Below, in pieces: positions 26,141-36,995 of a stretch of 64,000 nucleotides of DNA. Position 1 is the stretch's first letter; every line of letters begins with the position of its first letter. The DNA comes from Methylophaga sp. OBS3 (GTDB lineage Bacteria > Pseudomonadota > Gammaproteobacteria > Nitrosococcales > Methylophagaceae). The notes below the pieces were generated by a model, which was not told the DNA's origin, made no database searches, and was given only the letters and a program-made list of their open reading frames with translations. The stretch is taken from positions 62,001-126,000 of the forward strand of contig NZ_JAPDMU010000003.1 in NCBI RefSeq assembly GCF_026319325.1. The letters run 5' to 3'. The position numbers and the translations under genes were made by a program.

Positions 26141-28594
26141 TTACCTCTTAAACAAACGACTAATGCGGGCAGCATTACCAATGACAAGTAATGAGCTAAT
26201 TGGCATTGTCACCGCCGCTAGCAGTGGACTAACCATTGCCATCATAGCCAGCGGAACCATAATTAGGTTGTAGCTTATGGATAATACAATATTCTGTCTA
26301 ATCGTGCGTAACGTCCGGGCGGCAAGCTGACGAGCATCAATGACTAGCGATAAACGGTTGTGTGACAGGACAATATCAGCACTTTCTATTGACACGTCGG
26401 TCCCAGCAGCAAGGGCAATCCCGACATCGGCTTGAATTAATGCCGGTGAGTCATTAATACCATCCCCTACCATCGCAACTTTCTGGCCTTGTTGCTGTAT
26501 GTTGATAATGCATTTCTGTTTATCTTCAGGTAATACTTCAGAAAACACACCAACGTGACCGAGTTGTTTTGCAACTGAGGTAACGACTGCTTGTCGGTCA
26601 CCACTCAAGACCGTGACGTTTATGCCTTGGTCAAGCAGATAACTGACGGTTTCTTTTGCATCTGGGCGAAGCGTATCGCCAAAACCTAGCAAACCAATAA
26701 CGACTTCATCTCTAACGACAAGAACGGCACTGATACCCTGGGCATCAGCATCTTTCACTAGTTGATGCCAATTATCTGAAATATCTAATCCGTTTTGTTG
26801 CAGCCAAACGAGCGTGCCGACTTTAATGGTATGGCCATCAAGTTGAGCCTCTACACCACGTCCGGGTAACACCTTAAATGCTGACACAGCTTGATAACTA
26901 AACCGATGTGCTTCAGCGTAATTCAATATTGCCTTTGCTACAGCATGCTCCGAGCCCTGCTCAACAGAGGCGGCTATTCCAACTAATTCCTGCTCATTTA
27001 ACAAGTCGGCAGGTTTAATAAAATTTAACTGCAAGTCACCTGTCGTTAATGTGCCGGTTTTATCAAATACCACATGATCGACGGCAGACATGGCTTCTAA
27101 TGCTGCGCCCTGCTTTACTAACACGCCGCGTTGCGCACCAGCACCACTGGCAACCGCAATCGACATAGGTGTTGCCATACCAAAAGCACATGGACAGGTT
27201 ACAACCAAAACAGAAGCAGCAGCTAATAATGCAATTTCAAAATCTTGCTGGATCCAATAAACAAACGTGATCGTTGCAAGGCATAACGTCACTAAAACAA
27301 ACCACGGCACAATACGATCGGCAAGGCTTTGGATCGGCGCTTTTGATGTTTGCGCTTCATCCATAAGCTGCAGAATTCTGGCGAGTGCCGTGTTACGTAA
27401 TACGGCTTCGGTCCTTACTTGAAAAGCCCCTTCACCATTCACACTTCCCGCAACGACTTTATCACCAACTGTTTTCACAATAGCGCGAGACTCGCCACTT
27501 AACATTGACTCATCAACACTACTATCGCCACTTATTAGCTCACCATCAACAGGTATTTTTTCACCTGGTCTCACCAAAAGTACGTCACCAGCTTGTAAAG
27601 TGCGAACAGGCACAATGCGCTGACCTTCTGCCGTGACCAATGTGGCTAGTTTGGGTTGTAACTCTAATAAGCGTCTTGTTGCAGATAGTGCATTACGACT
27701 AGAAATTGCCTGTAAATATCGACCTACCAGAATGACAAATATAAAATTCACTACAGTGTCGAAAAAAACTTCGCCTTGAACGGAGCCTGTCACCGTGATG
27801 TATACGGAATAAAGATAAGTTGCCGTTGCACCAATCGCAATAGGCAAATCCATGGTCAAGTGCCAATGACGTAAACCAATCAATGCGTTTCGGAAAAATG
27901 GATAGCCTGAATACAGTAACGTTGGCGTAGCTAAAGCCATCCCTATCCAATGAAACCAGTTTCGAAACTCATCTTCTGCTGCACCGGCATAAAGTGCAAT
28001 CGATACCCACATGATATTCATCATGCAGAAACCAGCAAAAGCCATGCGGTAAATTAAGTCACGATGGCGTCTAGCTAGAGCACCTTCTGCAGTTTCGGGA
28101 TCAAATGGAACTGCTGCATAACCCAGCTGCGCCAAACGATGAATAACATGAGAAAGTTTTATCTTATCGTTATCCCAACGAAGTCTTAGTCTTTTTGCAC
28201 TAAGATTAACATCTGCCGCTAAGACACCTGGTAGCTTATGTAATGCTTGTTCAATCAACCAAACACAAGCCGCACAATGAATACCTTCAATAAGTAAATG
28301 GATTGTTCGCTGTTGACCATGACGAGTTACATAATCTTGTTGAACATCATCTGAGTCATAAGCTTCTAGCTCACTAGGAACGTCAGGTGGTGGGGCAAGT
28401 GTTTCACCAGTTGGTGTTTTTTGATAAAAACTTTCTAGACCAGCAGCAAAAATTGTTTCGCTGACACTTCGACAACCATGACAACAAAACTGACGAGTAA
28501 CACCACCTATCTCTGCCTCAATGTTGGTTGAGGGAGAAGTCTCTAAGCCACAATGAAAACAATCGTTAGTCGCTTTCGCATTTACTTCAGACAA
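26141..28594 (-). CDS. ccoI: Copper-exporting P-type ATPase CcoI/FixI for cbb3 assembly
   Basis: An 817-residue P1B-ATPase. A cysteine-rich N-terminus (CFHC at 12-15, CCHGC at 37-41) is followed by a heavy-metal-associated domain with C107/C110 (GIHCAAC). The membrane CPC motif is in [12 protein letters not shown], the phosphorylation site is DKTGTLT and the hinge is [10 protein letters not shown]. CcoI supplies copper to the periplasmic or membrane side for the CuB centre. The N-terminal cysteine domain is typical of the FixI subgroup and distinguishes it from CopA. It lies between ccoH and ccoS. Confidence 0.96.
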   Translation of the reverse strand: MSEVNAKATNDCFHCGLETSPSTNIEAEIGGVTRQFCCHGCRSVSETIFAAGLESFYQKTPTGETLAPPPDVPSELEAYDSDDVQQDYVTRHGQQRTIHLLIEGIHCAACVWLIEQALHKLPGVLAADVNLSAKRLRLRWDNDKIKLSHVIHRLAQLGYAAVPFDPETAEGALARRHRDLIYRMAFAGFCMMNIMWVSIALYAGAAEDEFRNWFHWIGMALATPTLLYSGYPFFRNALIGLRHWHLTMDLPIAIGATATYLYSVYITVTGSVQGEVFFDTVVNFIFVILVGRYLQAISSRNALSATRRLLELQPKLATLVTAEGQRIVPVRTLQAGDVLLVRPGEKIPVDGELISGDSSVDESMLSGESRAIVKTVGDKVVAGSVNGEGAFQVRTEAVLRNTALARILQLMDEAQTSKAPIQSLADRIVPWFVLVTLCLATITFVYWIQQDFEIALLAAASVLVVTCPCAFGMATPMSIAVASGAGAQRGVLVKQGAALEAMSAVDHVVFDKTGTLTTGDLQLNFIKPADLLNEQELVGIAASVEQGSEHAVAKAILNYAEAHRFSYQAVSAFKVLPGRGVEAQLDGHTIKVGTLVWLQQNGLDISDNWHQLVKDADAQGISAVLVVRDEVVIGLLGFGDTLRPDAKETVSYLLDQGINVTVLSGDRQAVVTSVAKQLGHVGVFSEVLPEDKQKCIINIQQQGQKVAMVGDGINDSPALIQADVGIALAAGTDVSIESADIVLSHNRLSLVIDARQLAARTLRTIRQNIVLSISYNLIMVPLAMMAMVSPLLAAVTMPISSLLVIGNAARISRLFKR

Positions 28595-28618
28595 AAAACA
28601 GCCTTTCCCAGCTTTGGA

Positions 28619-29122
28619 CTAAGGGTTAATGTAAATACGGCGTGTGATTAGATACTCGTCTTCGCCACGTTTGGCTTCAACGATCAGATCCCAATTTCCC
28701 GGCAGAGTAAATGCAACATCGGCACTATAGCGACCTGCTGACATTTTATTTAAGGGAATACTAAAGTCAGCATCCATATCTGAAGGGCGATATGCAAACA
28801 GCGTGACTGAATCCAGATCTAAAGCAACTGAGTTCTTACCTTGAATAAGAACTTCAAAAGGTTGCGCTTGATTTACCCGGCTGTTGGCTGGTGCCATGAT
28901 GACACCGTTCCAGCCCAACAGTTTCTGTTTATCAACAGCCTCTTCTTTCATAGCGTAGGCTTTGCCACGCTCATAAAAATTATCAACAACTAAATTTGGC
29001 GGCTGTCTAAATGCCAAATAGATGAAAACCGTATTCATCGTAATAACAACAAACAGAAAACCAATTACACCTAGAACCCATGGATTTTTGAGTGCTTCAT
29101 TGCTGTGTTGTGAAATTGCCAT
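28619..29122 (-). CDS. ccoH: cbb3 oxidase assembly protein CcoH/FixH
   Basis: A 167-residue protein with an N-terminal cytosolic tail, a single membrane span (about 15-35) and a periplasmic beta-sandwich FixH domain. CcoH associates with the cbb3 oxidase during assembly. Its ATG overlaps the ccoG stop. It ends 24 bases before ccoI. Confidence 0.92.
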   Translation of the reverse strand: MAISQHSNEALKNPWVLGVIGFLFVVITMNTVFIYLAFRQPPNLVVDNFYERGKAYAMKEEAVDKQKLLGWNGVIMAPANSRVNQAQPFEVLIQGKNSVALDLDSVTLFAYRPSDMDADFSIPLNKMSAGRYSADVAFTLPGNWDLIVEAKRGEDEYLITRRIYINP

Positions 29123-30543
29123 TATTGTGGGCCCATAAAAACAGTCTTAGAACGCGTATTTAAGCTAGGGTTCTCGATAACTTCAGCATCAAAATAAAGT
29201 GGCGTTGTTGCTGAATCAATATCATCAGTATGAACACGAACTAAAGCCTGAATTGGTACAACATGGCCCGGCTGAATAATAATTGCTTCATCAAACTCAT
29301 GTAAGACCGCACCATCAATCCCTGATACGTGGTAACGAACGGAAATTGGTTGTTTGGTTTTATTGAGCATTTTCAGCGTATAGCGATTTTGAATCGAGCC
29401 ATCACTGAGGCTAACATAAGGTGGCTGTCTATTATGCGTCACCTTAAACTCGGTTGGTGACAGGCTGATAAAGCCATAAATAACCCCACCCAGCGCCATC
29501 ATTAAAATCAACGAATAAATAATAACCCTTGGTCTTAAATACAATGGAACGGCTTTGCCATTGTGATGCAGCTCTTTGTATGAGGCATAACGGATAAGAC
29601 CACGAGGTTGGTTCGTTTTATCCATGATCGAATCACAGGCATCAATACACATACCGCAGGTGATACAACCCTCTTGTTGGCCTTTGCGGATATCAATACC
29701 TGTTGGACAAACGGCTACACAGACTCGACAGTCAATACAACTACCTTTGCTATGCTCAACTTCGCCACGTTTCAATTTACCGCGAGGCTCACCTCGTTCA
29801 GCATCATAAGCTGGTAAGACGGTATCTTGGTCGTACATCACGCCTTGCAAACGAGCATACGGGCATAGCCAGAAACACACCTGTTCACGCATAAAACCAG
29901 CAAACACATAGGTGCCAGTCGCAAACATACCTAATACAATCCAAGCCGCCATCGAGGCTTGAAGCGTGAAGTAGTCATGCCATAACTGGAATGCATCGGT
30001 AAACCATGCGGCAAATGACAAACCTGTCAGTAAGGCAATCGACAGCCAAAGAAAATGTTTGCTGGCAATGCGTACAATCTTGTTTGCATTGAGAGGTGAC
30101 TGACGAAATTTAAGATTTTTTTGCGGTGTATCGCCTTCGATTTTAGTTTCGATGAAGGTGAACACATCTGTCCAGACTGTCTGAAAACAGAAGTAACCAC
30201 AAAAAACACGGCCAGCAATACTGGTAACGGCGGCGAGTAATATGGCGAAAAACAGTAACGTCAGCGACAACATCCAAATATCTTGCGGATAGATGGTGAC
30301 ATTGAAGAAGTTAAACTGGCGGTTTGGAATATCAAACAGAACGGCTTGTTCACCATTCCAGCGTAAATATGGGCCTAAAAAGAACACAAGCCATACTGAC
30401 ATGCCATACCATTTCAGCAGACGAAAGCGTCCGCCCATTCTTTTGGCGACGACTTTTTTACCGCCGGCATTTACATCCCAGTCTGCAACTTCACTGTAAA
30501 TACCTGAAACGTCGATAGGCACGGCTTGTTGATGTTCGGACAC
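29122..30543 (-). CDS. ccoG: cbb3 maturation ferredoxin-like membrane protein CcoG/RdxA
   Basis: A 473-residue polytopic protein with about five membrane segments, a CGYFCFQTVW motif in the membrane region and two 4Fe-4S ferredoxin motifs (CIDCRVCVAVCP and CITCGMCIDACD). A C-terminal periplasmic Ig-like domain follows. CcoG reduces Cu(II) to Cu(I) during cbb3 assembly. It begins the ccoGHIS unit, separated from ccoP by a terminator and a small gene, so it probably has its own promoter. Confidence 0.95.
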   Translation of the reverse strand: MSEHQQAVPIDVSGIYSEVADWDVNAGGKKVVAKRMGGRFRLLKWYGMSVWLVFFLGPYLRWNGEQAVLFDIPNRQFNFFNVTIYPQDIWMLSLTLLFFAILLAAVTSIAGRVFCGYFCFQTVWTDVFTFIETKIEGDTPQKNLKFRQSPLNANKIVRIASKHFLWLSIALLTGLSFAAWFTDAFQLWHDYFTLQASMAAWIVLGMFATGTYVFAGFMREQVCFWLCPYARLQGVMYDQDTVLPAYDAERGEPRGKLKRGEVEHSKGSCIDCRVCVAVCPTGIDIRKGQQEGCITCGMCIDACDSIMDKTNQPRGLIRYASYKELHHNGKAVPLYLRPRVIIYSLILMMALGGVIYGFISLSPTEFKVTHNRQPPYVSLSDGSIQNRYTLKMLNKTKQPISVRYHVSGIDGAVLHEFDEAIIIQPGHVVPIQALVRVHTDDIDSATTPLYFDAEVIENPSLNTRSKTVFMGPQ

Positions 30544-30623
30544 GCTGCATTCCTCGCCAATTTAGCCCAAGAATTATAACATAAGCGCTTTGCTATCAGC
30601 ACTTTAGATACACAAAAGTCAGA

Positions 30624-30655
30624 TAAGAAAAAACCGACATGATGTCGGTTTCTTC
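30624..30655 (-). terminator. Intrinsic terminator after the ccoNOQP/small-protein unit
   Basis: AAACCGACA (30651-30643, minus strand) pairs with TGTCGGTTT (30639-30631) across a three-base loop, followed by TTTCTTAT. It lies between the 37-residue gene and ccoG and should end the oxidase structural operon. Confidence 0.85.
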
Positions 30656-30677
30656 CTTGAAAATATCAACGCTTCAA

Positions 30678-30791
30678 TTAGCTTTCGTCGCTGGCATCTT
30701 CCATATTTTTAATAATTTTGTAGGCGATTACACCAATCACCGCAATGGTAAGTACTAACGAGACAATTGCTCCAATAACAACCGCATCCAT
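30678..30791 (-). CDS. 37-residue single-span membrane protein, possible CcoM-like cbb3 subunit
   Basis: A short gene, 37 codons plus stop, with a strong CAGGAGAG ribosome site 6-7 bases before its ATG. The product has a hydrophobic stretch at about residues 3-24, a basic YKIIKN turn and an acidic C-terminus (EDASDES). It lies 56 bases after ccoP and just before the operon terminator. Pseudomonas stutzeri cbb3 has a single-span subunit CcoM of similar size, which stabilises the complex. I cannot align the two sequences convincingly, so the role is inference from size, topology and place. Confidence 0.7.
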   Translation of the reverse strand: MDAVVIGAIVSLVLTIAVIGVIAYKIIKNMEDASDES

Positions 30792-30847
30792 GTTGACTCT
30801 CCTGTATCAATAGCGGCCACCGAAGCAGCCGCATAACTTCTATCAGC

Positions 30848-31774
30848 TTATTGACCACCACCAAGTTGGTGAACATAAACTGCCAGTTTCTTGATTTCTG
30901 TTTCACTCAGGCGTTGAGTTTCAGTACCTTCATATTCAGGTTCTTCATCCCACTCTTCTGCCTCAAGACGTACAGCTAACTTCTCATTCCAACCTGGCAT
31001 GACCGCAATACGTGTTTGTGGATCGTTCATATCGTTAACACCATGCAAGATAGTGTGACGAATCTCAGTTTCCTCACCAGAGAAACGCCAAATTTTATCA
31101 GTTAGATTTGCTGAGCCCAGCATCTGAACACCTTTAGCATCGGCGCCATGACAAGCAACACAACCTTTTTCGTTGTACAGCTTCCAACCAGCATCAGTTG
31201 CTTCATTGTTAGAACTATTGATAACAAACTGAACTAAGCCATCAACTTCTTCTTCACTCAACATAGTTGCATGAGCAGGCATCATGCCTTGGCGACCTTT
31301 AGCCAAAGTTTCTACGATCTTGTTGACTGTACCGCCGTATAACCAATCATCATCAGCAAGGATTGGGTAGCCAGACCCGGTATGGGGTTGTCCACCTGTA
31401 CCATGGCAAGCCGCACAGTTATCACCGTAAAGAACTTTACTGGAACCGATTGCGTAGTTACGCATTTCTTCATCAGCCAGAATTTCTTCAGCTGTCATTG
31501 CTGCAAGCTTATCTTCATAAGGCGCTCGACGAGCTTCAACTTCTGCCAAGTCTTCTTTGTACTCTTTGATCATCGTCCAACCAAGAACACCTTTGGTGCT
31601 TCCCGTTACCAATGGTAATGACGGATACAAAATAAAGTAGACAAGAACTAACAAACCACTCAAATAAAGAGCGATGACCCACCAGCGTGGCGGTGGATTA
31701 GTCAGCTCAGTGATGCCATCCCACTCATGGCCCGTATCCGGGCATTCATGCGGATTCTTATTGTTATCAGCCAT
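30848..31774 (-). CDS. ccoP: cbb3 cytochrome c oxidase diheme subunit CcoP
   Basis: A 308-residue membrane-anchored diheme cytochrome c. A cytosolic N-terminus is followed by a membrane segment at about 36-56. Two heme-binding sites follow, CAACH (about residue 122) and CVACH (about 205). It passes electrons to CcoO and CcoN. The frame is open to 31807, but the ATG at 31774 has a GGAG site and matches the family start (MADNN). It overlaps ccoQ by 8 bases. Confidence 0.95.
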   Translation of the reverse strand: MADNNKNPHECPDTGHEWDGITELTNPPPRWWVIALYLSGLLVLVYFILYPSLPLVTGSTKGVLGWTMIKEYKEDLAEVEARRAPYEDKLAAMTAEEILADEEMRNYAIGSSKVLYGDNCAACHGTGGQPHTGSGYPILADDDWLYGGTVNKIVETLAKGRQGMMPAHATMLSEEEVDGLVQFVINSSNNEATDAGWKLYNEKGCVACHGADAKGVQMLGSANLTDKIWRFSGEETEIRHTILHGVNDMNDPQTRIAVMPGWNEKLAVRLEAEEWDEEPEYEGTETQRLSETEIKKLAVYVHQLGGGQ

Positions 31775-31982
31775 CTTTTTTCTCCGAATAACCCTCGTTG
31801 TCGTCATCGTTCAACGGTAAGTTACGATGTGACTCGAGTGTGTCTTTATTTTTAGGGCGTAACACCCAAATATACATACCAAACATCAGTAAGAAGATAA
31901 TGACGGTCAAGATGGTGCCAATCCAATCATTGGCCGTCATTGCACTCCAATTTGTCTCAAAATAAGACTGGAGTTTACTCAC
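31767..31982 (-). CDS. ccoQ: cbb3 oxidase subunit CcoQ
   Basis: A 71-residue protein with one membrane segment (about 21-40, then WVLRPKNKD) and a polar C-terminal tail, typical of CcoQ/FixQ. It stabilises the core complex. It overlaps ccoO and ccoP, each by 8 bases. It is somewhat longer than the usual 50-60 residues because of the acidic tail. Confidence 0.88.
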   Translation of the reverse strand: MSKLQSYFETNWSAMTANDWIGTILTVIIFLLMFGMYIWVLRPKNKDTLESHRNLPLNDDDNEGYSEKKDG

Positions 31983-32652
31983 GATAATCTCTACCTGGCT
32001 CGAAGTTAATCATGGTGCCCAGTACTTGCAGATAGGCAACCAAAGCTTGCATTTCAGTTTTACCTTCAACAGCTTCCGCAGCACCCACGATTTCTTCGTC
32101 AGTATATGGAACACCCAGTGTCTTCATTGCTTTCAGACGAATGACCATATCATCACCACTTACCGTGGCATCCTCTAACCATGGATAGCTAGGCATGATT
32201 GACTCAGGAACAACACTACGTGGATCACGTAAATGTTGGATATGCCATGCATCTGAGTATTTACCACCAACTCGCGCCAAATCAGGACCTGTACGTTTTG
32301 AGCCCCATTGGAATGGGTGATCGTATTTAGACTCAACGGCTAATGAATAGTGGCCATAACGATCTTTTTCATCACGGAATGGACGAACCATTTGTGAATG
32401 ACACAGGTAGCAACCTTCACGTTGGTATACGTCACGACCAGCCAATTCTAAAGCGGTATAAGGACGGACACCTTTCAGCTCTTCATACTCTGGGAAGACA
32501 TCGTCTTCAAACGTTGTTTCCAAATAGAACAAAGGTACGATTTCAACAATACCACCGACTGAAACGACCAGCGCAGTTGCTAATGCCAGTCCCCAAACGT
32601 TTTGTTCAACCCACTCTTGGAAGCTAACGCGTTTGTTTTTCTTTTTAGCCAT
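31975..32652 (-). CDS. ccoO: cbb3 oxidase monoheme subunit CcoO
   Basis: A 225-residue membrane-anchored cytochrome c with an N-terminal span (about 16-38) and one heme site CYLCHSQ (about residue 80). GAGGA precedes the ATG. It starts 10 bases after the ccoN stop. The MPSYPWL element, with the likely Met axial ligand, is present. Confidence 0.95.
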   Translation of the reverse strand: MAKKKNKRVSFQEWVEQNVWGLALATALVVSVGGIVEIVPLFYLETTFEDDVFPEYEELKGVRPYTALELAGRDVYQREGCYLCHSQMVRPFRDEKDRYGHYSLAVESKYDHPFQWGSKRTGPDLARVGGKYSDAWHIQHLRDPRSVVPESIMPSYPWLEDATVSGDDMVIRLKAMKTLGVPYTDEEIVGAAEAVEGKTEMQALVAYLQVLGTMINFEPGRDYRE

Positions 32653-32662
32653 TCCGATGTCC

Positions 32663-34087
32663 TCAAATATTCGCAGCTGTGGCCATTTCAGCAGACGGTT
32701 TTGCGACTGCTCGGCGAATGGTAACGGTCACGTTGTAAAGCATGATTACCGCACCAGTGAAGAAGATGAAGCCACCAACTGCACGCATTGCGTAATATGG
32801 ATGCATTTGGGCGACTGACTCAACAAAGGTATAAGCCAAGTTGCCGTATTCATCGTATGCACGCCACATCAAACCTTGCATGATACCGGCAACCCACATC
32901 GCGGTGATGTAGATAGCTGTTCCAATGGTTGCTAACCAGAAATGTACGTTAACCAGTTTGACTGAATACATACGTGTTGCCCACATACGTTCAACCATGT
33001 GATAAAGCGCACCGATAGAAACCATTGCAACCCAACCTAACGCACCTGAATGTACGTGGCCGATTGTCCAGTCAGTGTAATGTGACAAAGCATTAACTGT
33101 TTTCGATGCCATTACTGGGCCTTCGAAAGTAGACATTGCGTAGAAAGCTAACGATACGATCAAGAAACGTAAAATATAGTCAGTCCGCAGTTTGTCCCAT
33201 GCACCACTCAGTGTGAACATACCGTTCAATGCACCACCCCACGAAGGAATGATCATCGCTAACGAGATTGCCGCACCCAATGAACCAGTCCAGTCTGGTA
33301 ATGCTGTGTATTGAAGATGGTGAGCACCCAACCAAACATAACCAAATACCAATGCCCAGAAGTGAATTACTGACAGACGGTATGAGTAAATAGGACGGTT
33401 TGCTTGTTTAGGCACGAAGTAATACATGATGCCAAGGAAACCTGCAGTTAACAGGAAGCCAACCGCATTATGACCCCACCACCATTGGATCATTGCGTCT
33501 TGAACACCAGAGAAAATTGAATATGATTTCCACATACCTACTGGAATAGACAGGTTATTCACGACGTGCAGGTAAGTGATCATGATCATCATGGCAAGGA
33601 AGAACCAGTTCGCAACATAGATATGCGAGTTACGACGAACTGATAACGTCATGATGAAGTTAAACATGTAGGTCAGCCAAACGACTGCAATCAAAATATC
33701 CAGAGGCCATTCTAACTCTGCATACTCTTTAGATTGTGTAAAACCAAGTGGTAATGTGATCAGCGCACCAATCCAAACCAAGTTCCAACCCCAGAAGGTG
33801 AACCAAGCTAGTTTGTCACTCCACAAACGTACACCAGAGGTACGCTGAACCACATAAAAGGCAGTTGCCATCAGCGTACAACCGCAGAAAGCAAAAATTA
33901 CCGTATTTGTGTGTAATGGACGCAAGCGACCAAAGGAAATATAGGGGTTGTCAAAGTTCAGTACCGGCCAGGCTAATTCTGACGCGATCCAGACACCAAT
34001 GCCCGTACCAATGACCAAATAAACACAGGCCATATAGGCAAACCACTTGACGACGTCATAGTTGTATTGCTCTTGTTTCGCTTGCAT
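32663..34087 (-). CDS. ccoN: cbb3 cytochrome c oxidase catalytic subunit CcoN
   Basis: A 474-residue heme-copper oxidase subunit I of the C type, with about 12 membrane segments and conserved histidines including LRPLHTNTV (low-spin heme), [10 protein letters not shown] (CuB ligand) and [11 protein letters not shown]. It reduces O2 to water at low oxygen and pumps protons. A GTG at 34096 is possible, but AAGG ten bases before the ATG at 34087 favours that start. A perfect FNR-type site lies about 140 bases upstream. Confidence 0.96.
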   Translation of the reverse strand: MQAKQEQYNYDVVKWFAYMACVYLVIGTGIGVWIASELAWPVLNFDNPYISFGRLRPLHTNTVIFAFCGCTLMATAFYVVQRTSGVRLWSDKLAWFTFWGWNLVWIGALITLPLGFTQSKEYAELEWPLDILIAVVWLTYMFNFIMTLSVRRNSHIYVANWFFLAMMIMITYLHVVNNLSIPVGMWKSYSIFSGVQDAMIQWWWGHNAVGFLLTAGFLGIMYYFVPKQANRPIYSYRLSVIHFWALVFGYVWLGAHHLQYTALPDWTGSLGAAISLAMIIPSWGGALNGMFTLSGAWDKLRTDYILRFLIVSLAFYAMSTFEGPVMASKTVNALSHYTDWTIGHVHSGALGWVAMVSIGALYHMVERMWATRMYSVKLVNVHFWLATIGTAIYITAMWVAGIMQGLMWRAYDEYGNLAYTFVESVAQMHPYYAMRAVGGFIFFTGAVIMLYNVTVTIRRAVAKPSAEMATAANI

Positions 34088-34450
34088 AGCGATCACACCT
34101 TATTCTGTGAGTTACTCTCTCGACTTCTTTATCAATTGAAATAGAAGTAGACCCATTTCATTGTCAGCTTTAAAGCTTCAACAAAGTTTACCCTAATTCA
34201 CTATCAACTAGTGCTTACAGTTGATTGATCTATATCAATTAAAGTCAATTTTTTTGGGTTAAAACACGCCAGACTGATATCTAAGCGTGGGAGAATTTTC
34301 CTGACTTCAAACATGAGGGTCAAGATTAAGACACGCATTTATTAAGGGATATTTATAGCAACTTATTTAGAAACAGTAACTTGTATCACTGAATTGATGT
34401 AGGGATAAAGTCTCAAGTTGAGAATTATTCCGGATTACTCCGCAAAGAAC
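34088..34450. other. Non-coding region between ccoN and the Mth938-like gene
   Basis: About 360 bases, AT-rich, with no credible reading frame or ribosome site. It contains the FNR box, the ccoN promoter and a long untranslated leader. A palindrome TCTCAAGTTGAGA lies near 34411 and a weak CGGATTACTCCG inverted repeat near 34431, but neither has a T-tract. I see nothing else. Confidence 0.7.
34225..34238 (-). promoter_or_regulatory. FNR/ANR box upstream of ccoN
   Basis: TTGATCTATATCAA, an exact match to the FNR/ANR consensus TTGAT-N4-ATCAA. It is centred about 145 bases before the ccoN ATG. A loose -10 candidate (GATAGT on the minus strand near 34200-34205) lies close to the distance expected for activation at -41.5. 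Low-oxygen induction of cbb3 genes by FNR/ANR is standard. Confidence 0.85.
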
Positions 34451-34834
34451 TTATAAGTTTGCCCAAATCAGTGGTTTACGGCCTTCTGCTAGTAATAAAT
34501 TAAAGGTTCTACATGCTGGACCTAAACTCATAATTTCAGCAGCAATGCCAGCTCTGCGAAAACTTAACATTAGCTCAGCCATATTTTTGTTAATTTGTTC
34601 ATCAACAATGACAATTAATACATCAAAATTATAATCAGCTAAGAAATTACGACCGTCATCTACATTCAATGTATTTTGAATATTTGGGGATTGCATTTGC
34701 AGTGTTTCACTGCCGAGGAGGAAGTTGCCTGTCAAACGTTGCGTTTGACCATCGGCTAATTGCAGCAGGAGAAAACCGTCACCGTAATCGCGAATTTGGT
34801 GCGTAGCGGTGATGGCCTCCTGACTAATTTTCAT
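34451..34834 (-). CDS. Mth938-like domain protein
   Basis: A 127-residue single-domain protein of the Mth938/DUF498 fold, related to the complex I assembly factor NDUFAF3 and Xcc1710. The recognisable core is FDVLIVIVDEQINKN and the later LGPACRTFNLLLAEGRKP. The bacterial function is not established. It starts 6 bases after the ihfB stop and is co-transcribed with ihfB. Confidence 0.82.
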   Translation of the reverse strand: MKISQEAITATHQIRDYGDGFLLLQLADGQTQRLTGNFLLGSETLQMQSPNIQNTLNVDDGRNFLADYNFDVLIVIVDEQINKNMAELMLSFRRAGIAAEIMSLGPACRTFNLLLAEGRKPLIWANL

Positions 34835-34840
34835 TCTTTA

Positions 34841-35131
34841 TTAAATTTTTGCCGCGTCATTTACACGGTCACGTAACTCTTTACCTGGTTTGAAGTGCGG
34901 TACGTATTTTTCGTCGAGTTCAACCGATTCCCCACTCTTCGGGTTACGGCCAACACGAGGCGGACGATGGTGCAGTGTAAAACTGCCAAAGCCCCTGATC
35001 TCAATACGATCACCGCGTGACAAGCTGTCACTCATTTGTTCTAAAATTAATTTGACGGCCAATTCGACGTCACGATAATTCAATAGAGATTGTTTTTCAG
35101 ATAGGATGTCTATCAAATCAGACTTGGTCAT
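34841..35131 (-). CDS. ihfB: Integration host factor beta subunit
   Basis: A 96-residue DNA-bending protein of the HU/IHF family. The DNA-binding arm reads [23 protein letters not shown], given here by key residues GFGSF and RPPRxGRNP, and the C-terminus has [15 protein letters not shown]. It pairs with IhfA. It lies after rpsA, as in E. coli and Pseudomonas. It is separated from rpsA by a strong terminator and thus has its own promoter. Confidence 0.96.
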   Translation of the reverse strand: MTKSDLIDILSEKQSLLNYRDVELAVKLILEQMSDSLSRGDRIEIRGFGSFTLHHRPPRVGRNPKSGESVELDEKYVPHFKPGKELRDRVNDAAKI

Positions 35132-35205
35132 GTATTCAAATTTCCTGGCAAAATGCTGAGTCTTCTAAAGACTTATAAGCGATTGCTCTGTGGCATCGGT
35201 TAGAG

Positions 35206-35241
35206 CAAAAAAACAGGCACCCGACTTATGTCGGATGCCTG
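35206..35241 (-). terminator. Intrinsic terminator after rpsA
   Basis: A 12-bp stem with one mismatch (35214-35225 with 35230-35241, minus-strand sequence starting CAGGCATCCGAC) and a four-base loop. It is followed on the minus strand by seven T (35213-35207). Confidence 0.93.
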
Positions 35242-35254
35242 CCCATAGACAGTT

Positions 35255-36928
35255 TTAGCTGTCTTTTTGATCCATTTGCTCTTTGAGCAAATCACCCAGC
35301 GTTGTGTTGCCAGATGAAACGTTGCTGTACTCTTTCACTGCATCAGATTCTTCTTGATCATCTTTTGCTTTGATAGACAGATTCAACGTGCGATCTTTAC
35401 GTGACATGCCAGTAAACTTAGCTTCGACATCATCACCAACACTCAGAACTTTGCTTGCATCTTCGATACGTTCACGCGCAATATCCGCTGCACGAACGTA
35501 ACCTTCAACACCTTCAGCCAGTTCAATTGTTGCGCCTTTAGCATCAACAGCTGTGACTTTACCAGTTACGATACTGCCACGTGGGTTTTCAGACAGGTAA
35601 GCTGAGAATGGGTCGTCTTGGAGTTGTTTGATACCCAGTGAGATACGCTCACGTTCTGGGTCAATTGCCAAAACAACAGCTTCAACATCATCACCTTTCT
35701 TGAAGTCACGAATCAGTTCTTCGTTTTCTTCTTCCCAAGAGATATCAGACAGGTGAATCAGACCATCGATGCCACCATCCAGACCGATGAAGATACCGAA
35801 GTCAGTGATTGATTTAATCGCACCACTCACTTTGTCGCCTTTGTTATGGGTCATCGAGAACTCTTCCCAAGGGTTAGCTTGGCATTGTTTGATACCCAAA
35901 GAAATACGACGACGTTCTGCATCAATATCCAGAACCATAACTTCAACTTCATCACCCAGAGAAACCAGTTTAGATGGGTGAACGTTTTTGTTAGTCCAGT
36001 CCATTTCAGACATGTGGACTAAACCTTCAACGCCATCTTCGATTTCAACGAAGCAACCGTAGTCAGCAATGTTAGTAACTTTACCATGCATACGAGTGCT
36101 ATTTGGATAACGACGTGCGATGTCTTTCCAAGGATCGTCGCCTAATTGTTTCAGACCCAGTGATACACGCTCACGATCTTTATCAAATTTCAGAACTTGA
36201 ACGTCGATCTCGTCACCGATAGCAACAACTTCAGATGGGTGTTTAACACGTTTCCATGCCATATCAGTGATATGCAACAGACCATCGATACCACCTAAGT
36301 CTACGAATGCACCGTAGTCTGTCAGGTTCTTAACGATACCTTTGACAACGATACCTTCTTCTAAGGTTTCTAACAGCGCTTCACGCTCTGCACTGTTTTC
36401 TTGTTCCATGATGGCGCGACGTGACACAACGATATTGTTACGTGGACGATCCAATTTAATGAGCTTGAACTCCAGCTCTTTGTTTTCCAGGTGAGAAGTA
36501 TCGCGGATTGGGCGTACATCGACCAGAGACCCCGGCAGGAACGCACGGATATTTTCCAGATCAACAGTGAAACCACCTTTAACCTTACCTGAAATGATAC
36601 CGGTAACAGTTTCATTCGCTTCAAATGCATGTTCCAGACGAACCCACGCTTCAGCCGCTTTCGCTTTTTCACGTGATAACTGAGTTGCACCAAAGCCGTC
36701 TTCCAGAGATTCCAGCGACACATCGACCAAATCACCAACAGAAACGGTAATTTCACCTTTTTCGTTCAGGAATTCAGAAACTGGAATTGCGCCTTCAGAT
36801 TTCAGACCGGCATTAACCATCACCACGTCAGGACCGACATTTACAACCGTACCGGTAACGATTTTACCTGGTTGCATTGGTGTGGCGTTTAGACTCTCTT
36901 CAAAGAGTTCTGCAAAGCTTTCGCTCAT
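35255..36928 (-). CDS. rpsA: 30S ribosomal protein S1
   Basis: A 557-residue protein with six S1 RNA-binding repeats. The first two bind the ribosome; the later four carry the ...DYGxFV... and GLVHxSE-type motifs (for example [10 protein letters not shown] and [10 protein letters not shown]). It brings mRNA to the 30S subunit. The start [13 protein letters not shown] matches E. coli MTESFAQLFEESL. An upstream frame extends to 36964 but would run into the leader hairpins. Three hairpins precede the ATG, as for the autoregulated E. coli gene. Confidence 0.96.
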   Translation of the reverse strand: MSESFAELFEESLNATPMQPGKIVTGTVVNVGPDVVMVNAGLKSEGAIPVSEFLNEKGEITVSVGDLVDVSLESLEDGFGATQLSREKAKAAEAWVRLEHAFEANETVTGIISGKVKGGFTVDLENIRAFLPGSLVDVRPIRDTSHLENKELEFKLIKLDRPRNNIVVSRRAIMEQENSAEREALLETLEEGIVVKGIVKNLTDYGAFVDLGGIDGLLHITDMAWKRVKHPSEVVAIGDEIDVQVLKFDKDRERVSLGLKQLGDDPWKDIARRYPNSTRMHGKVTNIADYGCFVEIEDGVEGLVHMSEMDWTNKNVHPSKLVSLGDEVEVMVLDIDAERRRISLGIKQCQANPWEEFSMTHNKGDKVSGAIKSITDFGIFIGLDGGIDGLIHLSDISWEEENEELIRDFKKGDDVEAVVLAIDPERERISLGIKQLQDDPFSAYLSENPRGSIVTGKVTAVDAKGATIELAEGVEGYVRAADIARERIEDASKVLSVGDDVEAKFTGMSRKDRTLNLSIKAKDDQEESDAVKEYSNVSSGNTTLGDLLKEQMDQKDS

Positions 36929-36941
36929 TATTGACATCCTT

Positions 36942-36987
36942 GATTCCGTCGATGACAGAATCACCCGTTAAACCTGCAAAATGCAGG
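36942..36987 (-). promoter_or_regulatory. Structured rpsA leader: two hairpins before the start codon
   Basis: On the minus strand the first hairpin is CCTGCA/TGCAGG with a TTT loop (36987-36973, 6 bp). The second is GATTCTGTC/GACGGAATC with an ATC loop (36962-36942, 9 bp including one G-U), 13 bases before the ATG. The spacer AAGGATGTCAATA lies between it and the ATG. The E. coli rpsA start region folds into successive hairpins and is repressed by S1. This leader has the same plan, including the terminator hairpin upstream as a possible third element. Confidence 0.6.
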
Positions 36988-36995
36988 ATAGTTAC

